A stretch of 64,000 nucleotides of DNA from NCBI GenBank assembly GCA_005789975.1, contig SXWC01000132.1, positions 6,267 through 70,266 on the forward strand, in the 5' to 3' direction. The position numbers and the translations under genes were made by a program. Position 1 is the first letter of the stretch; each line of letters starts with the position of its first letter. Positions 1-8,692 of the stretch are shown here, piece by piece. The stretch comes from Planctomycetaceae bacterium (lineage in GTDB: Bacteria > Planctomycetota > Planctomycetia > Pirellulales > UBA1268). The notes beneath the pieces are model-generated. The model did not search any database, was not told where the DNA came from, and saw only the letters and a program-made list of their open reading frames with translations.

Positions 1-1
1 C

Positions 2-385
2 CTGCACTTCTGGCAGCGGATCGCCGAATCGCACGGTCTTCAGCGGCCGACGGCGGCCGGGCTCGAAGACCGGGTCTTCGCGTCGATCCTCCGCATGGAC
101 CGCCGGCTGCACGCCACCTGGGAGACGATTCCCCCGCGTCATCGGCACCGCGCGCGGTACGAGGATCTGGTCGCCGATCCGATCGGGGTGCTGCGGAGCA
201 TCTACGACCACTTCGGCTGGCCGGCCGCCGACGCCGCGGAGCCCCACTGGCGGCGGCACCTCGCCGAAGAGAGCGGCTACCGCCGCAACGAACTCTTCAC
301 CCCCGGGCGACTTCGCCGGCGGATCGCCGCCGACCTCGCCGAGGTGCTCACGCGGTATGACTACCCGCCCCCGCCTCCTCCCTGA
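2..385 (+). CDS. Sulfotransferase family protein, C-terminal part (5' end outside window)
   Basis: The frame is open from the first bases, so this is the last 127 residues of a longer gene. It would transfer sulfate from PAPS to a hydroxyl or amino group of a glycan or lipid. The visible support is the block RYEDLVADP followed by an FGWP turn and a closing helix ending in RYDY, which is the usual C-terminal layout of bacterial sulfotransferases (established family pattern). The PAPS P-loop lies upstream of the window. The protein ends in a run of six prolines. The last 38 bases overlap the convergent epimerase gene. Alternative: any Sulfotransfer_1/3 subfamily; the substrate cannot be told. 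Confidence 0.72.
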   Translation: MHFWQRIAESHGLQRPTAAGLEDRVFASILRMDRRLHATWETIPPRHRHRARYEDLVADPIGVLRSIYDHFGWPAADAAEPHWRRHLAEESGYRRNELFTPGRLRRRIAADLAEVLTRYDYPPPPPP

Positions 386-1343
386 TGAGCAGTTCGCGGA
401 ACGATTCCACGCTCGAATACTCGAACTCGAATCCGAGTTCCCGCCGGAGTCGCTCCGAACTCATCACCCACGGATATCGCGAATAACTCACGAGCCCCGG
501 GGGCGTGGTGAACCAGGGCAGCCGCAGAGTCCACCAGACGCGGCCCATGCCCGCGAGGAGGAAGAGTGGCATCGGCACGGCCGCCACTCCGAGCAGGTCC
601 GCGATCTCGCGGTGCGTGATCACGTCGGCCGGCGCGACGTTGAATGCCCCGCGGGCCGACGCCATCAGGATCGCGAGCGTGGCCCGGGCCAGATCGTCCC
701 TGTGAACGAACTGCAGCGGGGTGTCGTTGCCGTCGGGCAGGAACATGACCGGCATGTTGAGAAAGATGTCGCTGAGAAAGTTTTTCACGCCGGCACCGCA
801 GATGATCGTCGGCCGCGTCCAGCTCACGGCGATCTCGGGACGGGCCGTCGCGAACTCCTGCACCAGCCGTTCGACGTGCCCCTTGTGCTCCGAATAGTAG
901 TAGTCGGGCCGCGGCCGCACCGGCGTCGACTCGTCGCACCGTGGCGGGTTGTCGGGCCATGCCCCGTAGACCGTGGCGCTGCTGGCGACGAGCACCCGCC
1001 GCACTCGGTGGGCGGCGGCCGCTTCGAGCAGCCGCCGCGTGCCATCGACATTGGCGGCCCGCATCGCCCTCATGTCGCGGCCGGGATGCACGGCGTAGGC
1101 CAGATGAATCACCGTGTCGGGCCGGAACGCGCCGATGGCGTCGGCCATTCGCGAATCGCAGATGTCCCCCTGCCACGACTCGTCCGGCGCGTCCTCCGTG
1201 GCGACCCGGCAGTCGATCCCGAGAATGGAGGCTTGCGGCAGGCTGCGGCGAATCTCACGGACCAGCGACCGGCCGTAGAGGCCGGAGGAGCCGGTGATGG
1301 CGATCCGATCAGGGGGGGTGAATGGAGTGGCCGTCGTCGTCAT
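348..1343 (-). CDS. NAD-dependent epimerase/dehydratase family protein
   Basis: 331 residues, extended SDR. The Rossmann glycine motif is GSSGLYG (residues 18-24), the serine/threonine of the active site is in SSAT (121-124), and the catalytic pair is Tyr150/Lys154 in YSEHK. The family oxidises, reduces or epimerises nucleotide sugars, but some members (for example the ceramide reductase CerR of Caulobacter) act on lipids. The start is the ATG at 1343, which overlaps the stop of the upstream monooxygenase by 4 bases (ATGA), so the two are probably translationally coupled. A longer in-frame reading exists upstream but runs through the monooxygenase. The substrate is not visible from sequence. 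Confidence 0.82.
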   Translation of the reverse strand: MTTTATPFTPPDRIAITGSSGLYGRSLVREIRRSLPQASILGIDCRVATEDAPDESWQGDICDSRMADAIGAFRPDTVIHLAYAVHPGRDMRAMRAANVDGTRRLLEAAAAHRVRRVLVASSATVYGAWPDNPPRCDESTPVRPRPDYYYSEHKGHVERLVQEFATARPEIAVSWTRPTIICGAGVKNFLSDIFLNMPVMFLPDGNDTPLQFVHRDDLARATLAILMASARGAFNVAPADVITHREIADLLGVAAVPMPLFLLAGMGRVWWTLRLPWFTTPPGLVSYSRYPWVMSSERLRRELGFEFEYSSVESFRELLIREEAGAGSHTA

Positions 1344-2671
1344 TTCGACACCCGCCTGCCGTGGCGACGCTCCCGCTGCACCAGGGCGCGGTAGGCGTGG
1401 AAATCGACCTGGATCGTGTGCCGCGGGGATTTCACGTAGCGGCGGCGGATCGCCGCGATGTCGCCGTCGATCGACCGCTGCATCGTCGCCCGATCGGGCA
1501 GCCGGCAACGGCCCTCGATCAGGTCGCCGACCCACGCCGACTGCGCCTCGGCGAGCGGGAAGATCGCCCCCCAAGGCTGGATGAGTCCGATGAAAAACAA
1601 CCCCGGCACGTCGGGATGCACCACGTGCCGGTAGAGCCTCACCTCGTTGCCCTCGGCGGCCATGAGCGACGCGTCGAGGAAGGGAAACGCGATCTTGTAG
1701 CCCGTGGCGAGGATCAGCGTGTCCACCGGCTCGCGGGTGCCATCGACGAACCGGACCCCGTCGCCGTCGAGGCGCTCGATGTCGGGCTTGATGACGACCC
1801 GTTGTTCGCGGACGAGGCTCGGCAGATCGCTCGAGATCGTCGGATGCTCCTCGAGCACCTTGTGCCCGGGCCGGGGCAGACCGTAGAGGCCGAGCGTCCC
1901 CCGGTTCATCCAGACCACCGTGCTGAAGGCCGGACGGAAGAGCCACATCGGCGCGAATCGCCAGATGAACTCCGGACACACGGTGTCGAGGGGGATGCCG
2001 AAGAGATACTTCGGGATCACATGGGCGCCGCGGCGGGTCGAGAGGAACGTGCGGTCGGCCACCCGTGCCAGATCGCAGGCGATGTCGCAGCCCGAGTTGC
2101 CCATTCCGACGACGAGCACCCGTCGGCCCCCGAAGCCGTCGGGGGTGCGGTAGTCGTGGGCGTGGAGCACGCGGCCGGAGAAGTCGCCGGTCAGATCGGG
2201 CATCCGGGGCAGCCAGTGATGGCCGCTGGCGACGAGCACGTTGCGGACGATGCGGGTCTCGGGCTCGTCCCCCGCGGTCCGGAACGTCACGGCGAACGTG
2301 CCGTCAGCCTGCGGCACGACACGCTCCACCGTGGTGCGAAATCGGATTTGGTCGCGGAAGCCGAAGTGATCGACATAGTCCTCCAGATACCCGCAGATCT
2401 GTTCGTGCCGGGGAAAGTGCGGATAGTCCCTGGGCATCGGATGATCGGCGAACGCCGTCATGTCGCGCGAGGTGTTGATCTGCAGCGACTTGTAGATCGA
2501 CGACATGCCGTTGTCGTTGTCATACCGCCAGAGGCCGCCGATGCCCGAGCCGCGTTCGAAGCAGATGAAGTCGAGGCCACGGTCGTGGAGGGCCTTCGCG
2601 GCGGCGAGCCCGGAGCCACCGGCTCCGATCACACAGGCGTCGAGCACGTCAGGCAGCGGCGTCCGCGACAT
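1340..2671 (-). CDS. Flavin-containing monooxygenase (FMO/Baeyer-Villiger type)
   Basis: 443 residues. It has an FAD-binding GAGGSG at 16-21, the FMO fingerprint from F164 to Y174 (F-x-G-x3-H-x3-Y) and an NADPH-binding GMGNSG at 189-194, all in the expected order. Such enzymes use NADPH and O2 to oxygenate a soft nucleophile or ketone. The C-terminal part keeps the ATGYK strand typical of the fold. The start chosen is the ATG at 2671; an alternative ATG at 2728 would add 19 residues with no resemblance to the family. It sits upstream of and overlaps the epimerase gene, so it is probably in one transcript with it and with the hydrolase further upstream. Confidence 0.85.
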   Translation of the reverse strand: MSRTPLPDVLDACVIGAGGSGLAAAKALHDRGLDFICFERGSGIGGLWRYDNDNGMSSIYKSLQINTSRDMTAFADHPMPRDYPHFPRHEQICGYLEDYVDHFGFRDQIRFRTTVERVVPQADGTFAVTFRTAGDEPETRIVRNVLVASGHHWLPRMPDLTGDFSGRVLHAHDYRTPDGFGGRRVLVVGMGNSGCDIACDLARVADRTFLSTRRGAHVIPKYLFGIPLDTVCPEFIWRFAPMWLFRPAFSTVVWMNRGTLGLYGLPRPGHKVLEEHPTISSDLPSLVREQRVVIKPDIERLDGDGVRFVDGTREPVDTLILATGYKIAFPFLDASLMAAEGNEVRLYRHVVHPDVPGLFFIGLIQPWGAIFPLAEAQSAWVGDLIEGRCRLPDRATMQRSIDGDIAAIRRRYVKSPRHTIQVDFHAYRALVQRERRHGRRVSK

Positions 2672-2758
2672 GGAGGTGGCTTCCGATCTTGGGCACGGAC
2701 CGTCCGTCCGAGGCGGCACGCACGACATCGTAGCGGGTTTTCGACAGCGGTCCGTCGG

Positions 2759-3646
2759 TCACGCGGATTCGGGCCCTCCGGCGGCGAGGCCACGGCGCCA
2801 CGCCGCGAAATCCTCCCGGACACCCGGCCATTCGCTGAAGAAGAGGTGCCCGCCGGATTCGTAGACCTTCAACCGGGCGCCGGCGATGCCGTCGGCCAAT
2901 CGCGCCGTCTCCGCGAACGGAATCACCGGATCCAATCCGCCGCACGCGATCCAGGCGGGCACACGGACGTCGCCCAGACGGTCGCCGATGTCGATCTCGC
3001 GCACCGCGGCCAGCATCGCCGCCAGCGCCCCAGGATCATGGTGGCGGAAGTCCGCCCGTATCCGGGCCAGCACCGCTTCCGGCACCAGCGCCGCGGCCGC
3101 CCGATCGGCCGTGCACGACCGGATGATCGCGTCTTGCAGCCCCGGCACACGGCCTCCCACCCAGAACCCGGCCCGCAGGCAGGCCTCGCCGACGGGGCCC
3201 CGGGCGAGCCACTGCAACCAGCCGATCACACCGGTGACCCGGCCGCCCGTGAACCCGGCCAGGCTCGCGACGGCAACCACCCGTCGCGGCCGGCGGATGG
3301 CCAGATTGACCGCCGCAAAGCCCCCGGTGGACCAGCCGGCCGCGATCACCCGACGTTCTCCGATGAGCCGTGAGAGCGACTCGTCGGCCAGGGCGGCGAA
3401 CAGTTCGGCATCGACGTCCTTCCGGGACAACCCGGCGGGAAACGCCCCTGGGTGGTGTCCCGGCAGGCTCAGCGCGATCCACGACTCCGCTGCGGGATCG
3501 ACGAAGAGTTCGGTGGCGACGACCAGCGACGTCAGAAGCCCATGGAAGAAGACCACGGGGGGCCGCTGGTCGTCGCGGAGATGGACGTCGGCCGCGACGG
3601 TGTGTCCGTCGATCGACATCAGCACGCGGTTCGGCGTCGGTTGCAT
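2759..3646 (-). CDS. Alpha/beta hydrolase
   Basis: 295 residues. The oxyanion-hole HG is at 35-36 (VVFFHG), the nucleophile elbow is GWSTGG with Ser106, the acid is probably the Asp of GGLDPVIP, and the histidine is in ESGGHLFF near the C-terminus, so the full Ser-Asp-His triad is present. It is presumably cytoplasmic since no signal peptide is seen. It lies upstream of the monooxygenase on the same strand, with 87 bases between them, and is divergent from the SDR at 3698 with only about 50 bases between the starts. The substrate (ester, thioester or lactone) is unknown; a product-releasing esterase for the neighbouring pathway is an inference. Confidence 0.8.
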   Translation of the reverse strand: MQPTPNRVLMSIDGHTVAADVHLRDDQRPPVVFFHGLLTSLVVATELFVDPAAESWIALSLPGHHPGAFPAGLSRKDVDAELFAALADESLSRLIGERRVIAAGWSTGGFAAVNLAIRRPRRVVAVASLAGFTGGRVTGVIGWLQWLARGPVGEACLRAGFWVGGRVPGLQDAIIRSCTADRAAAALVPEAVLARIRADFRHHDPGALAAMLAAVREIDIGDRLGDVRVPAWIACGGLDPVIPFAETARLADGIAGARLKVYESGGHLFFSEWPGVREDFAAWRRGLAAGGPESA

Positions 3647-3697
3647 TTCGGGTGAAAACCTCGTCAGATGCCCCCGTTCACACGCGGGACGGCGACC

Positions 3698-4492
3698 ATG
3701 ATTTCGAACACATTCTGGCATGGCAAATCGGTCCTGGTCACCGGCGGCTCGAGCGGAATCGGCCGGGAGGCATGCCGGGCCGCGGCGGCGGCCGGGGCCC
3801 GAATCGGGATCATCGCCCGCCGGGGACCGCCTCTCGAAGCGACCCGCTCGCTCCTCCGCGCCACGGGGGTGGTCGCCGAGACGGTGTCCTGCGACGTGAG
3901 CGATGGGCCCGCCCTGCGGGCGGCCGTGGCGACGCTCGAGGACCGGCTCGGTCCATGCGACGTGGCGATCGCCTGCGCCGGCATCCACCGCACGTCATGG
4001 CCGCTCGACATGGACGCCGCCAATGCCGTGATCGACGTCAACATGAAGGGGGGCATCAACTTCATCGCGGCGGTGCTTCCCGGGATGCTCGCGCGGCGGC
4101 GTGGTCACGTCTGCGGGGTCGCGAGCATCGCTGCGGTCGTCGGCCTGCCGGGCAACGCCGCCTACTGCGCGAGCAAGGCGGGGCTGGTGGCGTTTCTCGA
4201 AAGCCTCCGGCTCGACTGCGGCCCCCGTGGCATCCGCCTCACGACCGCCTGCCCGGGTGTCGTCGATACGCCGATGGTCACCGAGGAGGAACGCACGACG
4301 GGCCGACTCATGACCGCGGAGCGGGCGGCCACGATCATCCTGCGGGCGATCGAGCGGGGCCGTGCCGAGGCGTGGTTTCCGAGGCGCACCTGGCTCGCCG
4401 CGCGATTCGCCCGATCGTTGCCGACCTGCCTTCGCGATTGGATCCTGCGGAACCAACCCCGACTCGAACAGGCTCCACCCGACGATTCCTGA
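3698..4492 (+). CDS. SDR family NAD(P)-dependent oxidoreductase
   Basis: 264 residues, classical SDR. It has TGGSSGIG at 15-22, the structural Asn115, and the catalytic Ser143, Tyr156 and Lys160 (YCASK). The C-terminal tail after residue 220 is rich in Arg and Trp and could lie on a membrane, as in ketosphinganine-reductase-like members (inference). The start used is the ATG at 3698, placing the fold at the usual distance from the N-terminus with a weak GGGA upstream; an ATG at 3668 would add 10 residues. It is convergent with the alpha-oxoamine synthase-type gene at 4541 and divergent from the hydrolase. A 3-keto reductase role is suggested only by this neighbour. Confidence 0.85.
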   Translation: MISNTFWHGKSVLVTGGSSGIGREACRAAAAAGARIGIIARRGPPLEATRSLLRATGVVAETVSCDVSDGPALRAAVATLEDRLGPCDVAIACAGIHRTSWPLDMDAANAVIDVNMKGGINFIAAVLPGMLARRRGHVCGVASIAAVVGLPGNAAYCASKAGLVAFLESLRLDCGPRGIRLTTACPGVVDTPMVTEEERTTGRLMTAERAATIILRAIERGRAEAWFPRRTWLAARFARSLPTCLRDWILRNQPRLEQAPPDDS

Positions 4493-4540
4493 CGGAGGAC
4501 GAGGCCGCCCCCGTTCCCCCGCAGGTCCCCGATGGAACTC

Positions 4541-5881
4541 CTACCGGGCGGCCGCCCTGCCCCGCCGCGGCAGCCGTGATTCCTGCCAGATGTCGCCGAG
4601 GGCGTTGAGCAACCCGTCGATCGCCTCGAGCGGATGATTGGCGTTGATCTGAACCCGCAGCATTCCGGCGTGGATCGGGACCGCCGGGTAGGTCGCCGAC
4701 TGTGCGTAAAACCCGCGGTCGAAGAGGCTGCGGCCCGCATGGAACGTCTTCTCGATATCTCCCACCACGAGCGAGACGATCGCGGAATCGCCGCCGTGAT
4801 GCTCGATGCCGAGCGTGTCGAGTCCGGTGGTGAATCGACGGATGCGGTCGTGGAGCGCGGCGAGCAGGAGGTCGTATTCGGGTGACATCATGATGTCGCA
4901 GACCGCGGAGATCGCCGCCAGATACGGCGGCGGCACCGGCCCCCCGAAAATGAAGGTGCTCGAACGGATCTTGAGCACCGTCTTGAGTTCGGGCGTGCAG
5001 GTGACGAAGCCGCCCAGACAGGAGAACGCCTTCGAGAGCGAGCCCACCATGAGCACGTTGTCGAGCGAACCGAGCGCCGCTGCGGCCGCCCCCCGGCCCC
5101 GCGGCCCCACGACGCCGGTTCCGTGGGCATCGTCCACGTACATGATCCCACCGAGCCGGCGAATCGTCGCATCGAGATCGGCAAGCGGCGGTGTGCGGCC
5201 CGACATGCTGTAGACGCCGTCGATCGCGAGCACCACTCCGCCGCGGCACCCCGCCTGCACGACGATTTTTTCCAACGCCCGCGGATCGGGCGTGGTCAGC
5301 ACCTCCAGCCTCGCTCCCCCGGCGGCGGCCAGTTTGGCCCCCTGGTGCACGCTGTCGTGCGACTCACGGTCCACGACGAGCAGGTCGCCCGGCTGGGTGA
5401 TCGCCGGCAGGAGGCCGATGTTCGCCAGCGTGACGCTGGGGAAGATGAAGATGTCGGGCACACCCAGCCAGCGGGCAAGCTTCTCCTCCGCCTCGTCGAC
5501 GAGCACGGGGCTGGAGAAGGCCCGCGAGGCACCGTTGTGGGCACCCCACTCCGGCAGCGCGTCGCGGATCGCGTCGTGGACGCGGGGATGCCGGTCGAGG
5601 CCGAGAAAGCTGTCGGAACCGAAGTTCCAGACGGTGTGGCCGTCGATGACCACGCGGCGATCGTCGGTGGCGGCGTCGAGCAGCAGGTCCTTGAGGTGCA
5701 GACCTGCGTTGGCATCGAGGAACGAGAGGGCGATCCGCGTGACCTTGTGACGCGACAGCCGCTCCGTCAGTGGTTCGAGGCCGGCCACCGGCAAGCCTGC
5801 CGGCGTCGCCTCACGCCACCGCCCCGCCCCGGACAGCCTTCCCATCAACGAACCGACCGTGAGCTGACCTCTTTTGGTCAT
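4541..5881 (-). CDS. Alpha-oxoamine synthase-type PLP enzyme (AONS/KBL/SPT family)
   Basis: 446 residues, fold-type I. The PLP lysine is Lys284 in SLSKAF, preceded by the family's VDDAHG block at 249-254 and an N-terminal WNFGSDSFLGL stretch. The family condenses an amino acid with an acyl-CoA or acyl-ACP and decarboxylates: glycine in KBL, alanine in AONS, serine in serine palmitoyltransferase. An N-terminal extension of about 60 residues before the core is longer than in KBL and reminiscent of SPT-like proteins. The start at 5881 was chosen because upstream in-frame sequence is low-complexity; an ATG at 6007 is possible. With an SDR, epimerase and monooxygenase beside it, a long-chain amino-ketone lipid product is a reasonable guess, not a demonstration. 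Confidence 0.83.
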   Translation of the reverse strand: MTKRGQLTVGSLMGRLSGAGRWREATPAGLPVAGLEPLTERLSRHKVTRIALSFLDANAGLHLKDLLLDAATDDRRVVIDGHTVWNFGSDSFLGLDRHPRVHDAIRDALPEWGAHNGASRAFSSPVLVDEAEEKLARWLGVPDIFIFPSVTLANIGLLPAITQPGDLLVVDRESHDSVHQGAKLAAAGGARLEVLTTPDPRALEKIVVQAGCRGGVVLAIDGVYSMSGRTPPLADLDATIRRLGGIMYVDDAHGTGVVGPRGRGAAAAALGSLDNVLMVGSLSKAFSCLGGFVTCTPELKTVLKIRSSTFIFGGPVPPPYLAAISAVCDIMMSPEYDLLLAALHDRIRRFTTGLDTLGIEHHGGDSAIVSLVVGDIEKTFHAGRSLFDRGFYAQSATYPAVPIHAGMLRVQINANHPLEAIDGLLNALGDIWQESRLPRRGRAAAR

Positions 5882-6207
5882 GGGGCCATTCCCTGACGTG
5901 AGGAACCGCGTGCGGAGATTGCGATACACCGGCTCACCGGCGCCGATGCCGCAGGAAGGTAGCACAGTCCCCCATCTTCGACCACACCCGGGAAAGCGGT
6001 ACGGCATCCCTGTCCGGACGCACCAGCGAGGCCGTCGGCCCGGGGAGGGCTTCTTCCACGCTCGGCCGGCCGTCCGTGAACAAAGTCATCCATGACCTTT
6101 GTCCACTTGCACGGCCTTTGTCCACGTGACCGACCGGTGAAGACGCCGGGGGTTTCCACGGTCGATGATCTCCGCATCATGCTCGGGCAGACTCGTTCAG
6201 CCGCCCG
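5882..6207. other. Intergenic stretch without a recognisable gene
   Basis: This 326-base region lies upstream of the PLP enzyme and downstream of a small hypothetical gene, both on the minus strand. It holds two nearby copies of a CTTTGTCCAC motif (around 6098 and 6115) and no convincing reading frame. It may contain the promoter of the PLP enzyme gene. Confidence 0.5.
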
Positions 6208-6459
6208 CTAGAAGCAGTCGTTGCGCACCTCCTGCCCGATCAGTTCCTTGAGCCGCTGGATCGCCTGCTGCTCCAGGGCTTTCGCATCGCACCAGAACTG
6301 CCGCAGGTCTTCCCGCCATTCGGCGTTGGCGATGTACTGGTCGTAGCGCCAGAGCGCGTCGAGCCGCCGGCTGAGCTCGTGAACCAGGTCATGATCGTGA
6401 TCGGAACACCCGGCAGTCTCGCCCATGTGGGCCAGTTCCCGTTCGGCGGCAAGCGTCAT
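6208..6459 (-). CDS. Small hypothetical protein, helical
   Basis: 83 residues with no family I can name. It is acidic and probably alpha-helical, with the central block LWRYDQYIANAEW and a single C-terminal Cys. The start is well supported: a strong Shine-Dalgarno GAGGAG lies 8 bases before the ATG at 6459, so the longer upstream frame is rejected. It is monocistronic or the distal gene after the thioesterase at 6693. No signal peptide or membrane segment is visible. A regulatory or scaffold role cannot be inferred. Confidence 0.68.
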   Translation of the reverse strand: MTLAAERELAHMGETAGCSDHDHDLVHELSRRLDALWRYDQYIANAEWREDLRQFWCDAKALEQQAIQRLKELIGQEVRNDCF

Positions 6460-6692
6460 CGTTGCAATCTCCTCAAAAGGTCTGGGCCGCCCTCTGCGGG
6501 CGGACCATGCAGGAAAGCGGGTCCGCCTCCCGCCTTGGAGAACTGCGTCGCTCGCCCTTGCGAACGTCCCGGGGAACAGTCGCCGTGCCATGGCACCGGG
6601 TCAAACGTCGCGGGTGAATTCGCCCGCGGGACCGGCGGACACGTCGCTCCACCAACGAGGCCGGGACGGGGATCGAGGCGGCGTGGACGACG

Positions 6693-7076
6693 TCAGGGCA
6701 GCATCCAGTCGGGCAGCCGCCGGACACTCCCCTCACGGTCCACGCAGACGACCGTCGTCGAGCCGGTGACCAGGATCTGGGTGCCGCGGATCACCTCGTA
6801 GGCGTGCTTGATATGGGCCGCCCCGATCTTCTCCACGCGGGTGCGGAGCAGGAGCAGGTCGTCGTAGTCCACCGGCGCGCGATACGCGACGTGCGCCTCC
6901 GACACCACCATGAAGAGCCCGTCGTCCTCGAACTGCCGGTAGGTGTGGCCGAGCGCACGCAGCATCTCGGTGCGGCCCATCTCGAAGTAGGTGAGGAAGT
7001 TGGCATGATGGACCCGCCGCTGGCCGTCGGTCTCCTGATAGCGGACCCGGATTTCGATCTCGTGAACGGCTGACAT
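6693..7076 (-). CDS. Acyl-CoA thioesterase, 4-hydroxybenzoyl-CoA thioesterase (YbgC/FadM) family
   Basis: 127 residues, single hotdog fold, normal length for the family. The catalytic Asp17 lies in YQETDGQ, followed by the conserved VHHANF-LTYFE stretch (22-32). It hydrolyses acyl-CoA thioesters in the cytoplasm. The ATG at 7076 has AGGAG 7 bases upstream. It is divergent from the ACT-domain gene at 7268, leaving about 190 bases for two promoters. Substrate chain length cannot be told from sequence. Confidence 0.85.
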   Translation of the reverse strand: MSAVHEIEIRVRYQETDGQRRVHHANFLTYFEMGRTEMLRALGHTYRQFEDDGLFMVVSEAHVAYRAPVDYDDLLLLRTRVEKIGAAHIKHAYEVIRGTQILVTGSTTVVCVDREGSVRRLPDWMLP

Positions 7077-7267
7077 GCTGGCTCCTGCGGCGGTCGCGGA
7101 CGGTCGGGGCGGGCATCCGCCGGGGGAGGGAGATGGGCCGTTCGTTGACCGGACGGCGGACGAGACTCTATCCTTCCCACGACGAAGGCTGCAAAACCCC
7201 CGGGGGGCCGCCGGCCGGCTCGGCCGTTCCCGCCCCGAGAACTTGGATCCACGAGCGGAGTCTCCAC

Positions 7268-7768
7268 GTGAGTCAGGGCGACGCTGGCGAGAACGCGGGA
7301 ATCGGATTCGCAACGGCCCGCGGCCGCAACTGGCCGACGCTCCGGCAGTTCACCGTGTTTCTCGAAAACCGTGTCGGACAGCTGCTCGAGGTGGTCCGCA
7401 GGTTCGAGGGCTCCCGGGTGCGGATCGTCGCGCTCTCGATCAACGACTCCGGCGAGTGCGCCTTCGCGAGGTTCCTGCTGAGCCATCCGGAGCAAGGCCG
7501 GGAGATTCTCGAACGGGCCGGGCTCGCGATCATCGAGAGCGACCTGATCGGCGTCGAACTCCCCGACGACCACCAGCCTCTGCTCCGCATCTGCACCGCG
7601 CTGTTGCAGGCCGAGGTCAACATCATCCAGGCCTATCCCATCCTCGTGCGGCCCCGGGGCAGGCCGGCGGTGGCGCTGATGGTGGACAACACCGAGATGG
7701 GCCAGGAAACCCTGAGCAACAAGGGTTTCATGATGATCACCGAGGGCGATCTCGACGAGGAAGAATGA
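7268..7768 (+). CDS. ACT domain-containing protein
   Basis: 166 residues. Residues from about 20 onward contain two ACT-like beta-alpha-beta repeats: the first begins TLRQFTVFLENRVGQLLEVV and the second covers the stretch from the PLLRICTAL region to the C-terminus. ACT domains bind amino acids and regulate metabolism; the closest resemblance is to free-standing ACT proteins or acetolactate-synthase small subunits. The start is taken as GTG at 7268, with GGAG 8 bases upstream; an ATG at 7133 would add 45 residues of Pro/Arg-rich sequence that do not look conserved. No synthase gene is adjacent, so its partner is unknown. Confidence 0.72.
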   Translation: MSQGDAGENAGIGFATARGRNWPTLRQFTVFLENRVGQLLEVVRRFEGSRVRIVALSINDSGECAFARFLLSHPEQGREILERAGLAIIESDLIGVELPDDHQPLLRICTALLQAEVNIIQAYPILVRPRGRPAVALMVDNTEMGQETLSNKGFMMITEGDLDEEE

Positions 7769-7784
7769 ACGACCCGGCTGGTCG

Positions 7785-8531
7785 TCATTCGAACATGTCG
7801 CCGGGCACGGCCGACAGGTGCCGCACCACGATCCGCTGCACCGTCTCCCAGGCAACGGCCGTGAGTGTCACGGTGCCATCGGCAGCCTGGCTCGCGAACA
7901 GGCCGTGGCTGCCCCCCGACCACCGCGCGGCGAACTCCTCCGGGAGGATCACGCTGCCGCCCGTCAGGTGGATCTCGACGATGCCGCCGTGCTCACGCTC
8001 CGCCCAGAGCCTGTGCAGGAGCAGGGCCATGGGATTGCCTTCGTCGCCACCGATCGGCCCGGCCGGCCAGGCCGACTCGGTGAACGCCGCTCCCGCGTTG
8101 GCGGCGGCACGGGCGGGCTGATCGATCCCCGAGATGAAGTTCCACTCGGGCTCGGCGGCGGCCTCGGCACCGCCGGTGTCAGCGGCCGGCCCGTCGGCCG
8201 ACGGCGGCACCGTGGAGATGGCCTCCGACGGGAGCATCGGCGACTCGTCCGCGTCTGGCGGACCGAACTTGAGGGTCGGCTCCGGGACGAGCGGCTCCGC
8301 CGGGGCAAACTCGGGGATCTGCAGTGGCACGCCACACTTGCTGCACTTGCCCCGCTTTCCGGCGAGGTTTTCAGGCACGACGAGCTTGTGGCCGGCAGAG
8401 CAATGGAAGGTGATGCGTCCTCCCTCGACCCGCGGTTCGGGCAGTTCCCGCGGCGGCTGAGCCGGCTCGCCGGTGAGAATCCGGGTGCTCGCCTCATCCG
8501 GACCGAGGATGCGGGTCTTGTCGTCTTCCAT
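7785..8531 (-). CDS. Hypothetical protein with N-terminal zinc-ribbon-like domain
   Basis: 248 residues. The segment 42-73 holds Cys44, His48, Cys63 and Cys66 in a CSAGHKL...LAGKRGKCSKC arrangement, a planctomycete-style treble-clef or zinc-ribbon motif. A proline/alanine-rich linker follows, then a C-terminal domain from about residue 170 with alternating strands. The N-terminus repeats a TRIL element (TRILGP at 6-11 and TRILTG at 16-21). The start at 8531 has GGGAG about 10 bases upstream. It is divergent from a second gene with the same kind of zinc motif at 8693. Function unknown. Confidence 0.7.
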   Translation of the reverse strand: MEDDKTRILGPDEASTRILTGEPAQPPRELPEPRVEGGRITFHCSAGHKLVVPENLAGKRGKCSKCGVPLQIPEFAPAEPLVPEPTLKFGPPDADESPMLPSEAISTVPPSADGPAADTGGAEAAAEPEWNFISGIDQPARAAANAGAAFTESAWPAGPIGGDEGNPMALLLHRLWAEREHGGIVEIHLTGGSVILPEEFAARWSGGSHGLFASQAADGTVTLTAVAWETVQRIVVRHLSAVPGDMFE

Positions 8532-8692
8532 GCTGTTTTGGCTCCCGAAAGCAACGCGAGGTCGGGTGCCCGGCAAGGGCCTCATCCCGCCAACTCCAGT
8601 GTACCCATGCCCCCATCCCTTGACGCAGCCCCGGCTCCGTCTGAAACTGCCGCCTCTCCGCGGTCTTTCCGCCTGCGGCCGGAACCCAGCGA

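Noticed and set aside
1322..3373. A 683-codon open frame on the plus strand across the epimerase, monooxygenase and hydrolase genes
   Set aside because: High-GC antisense shadow. Its peptide has no domain, while the minus-strand genes have full motif sets.
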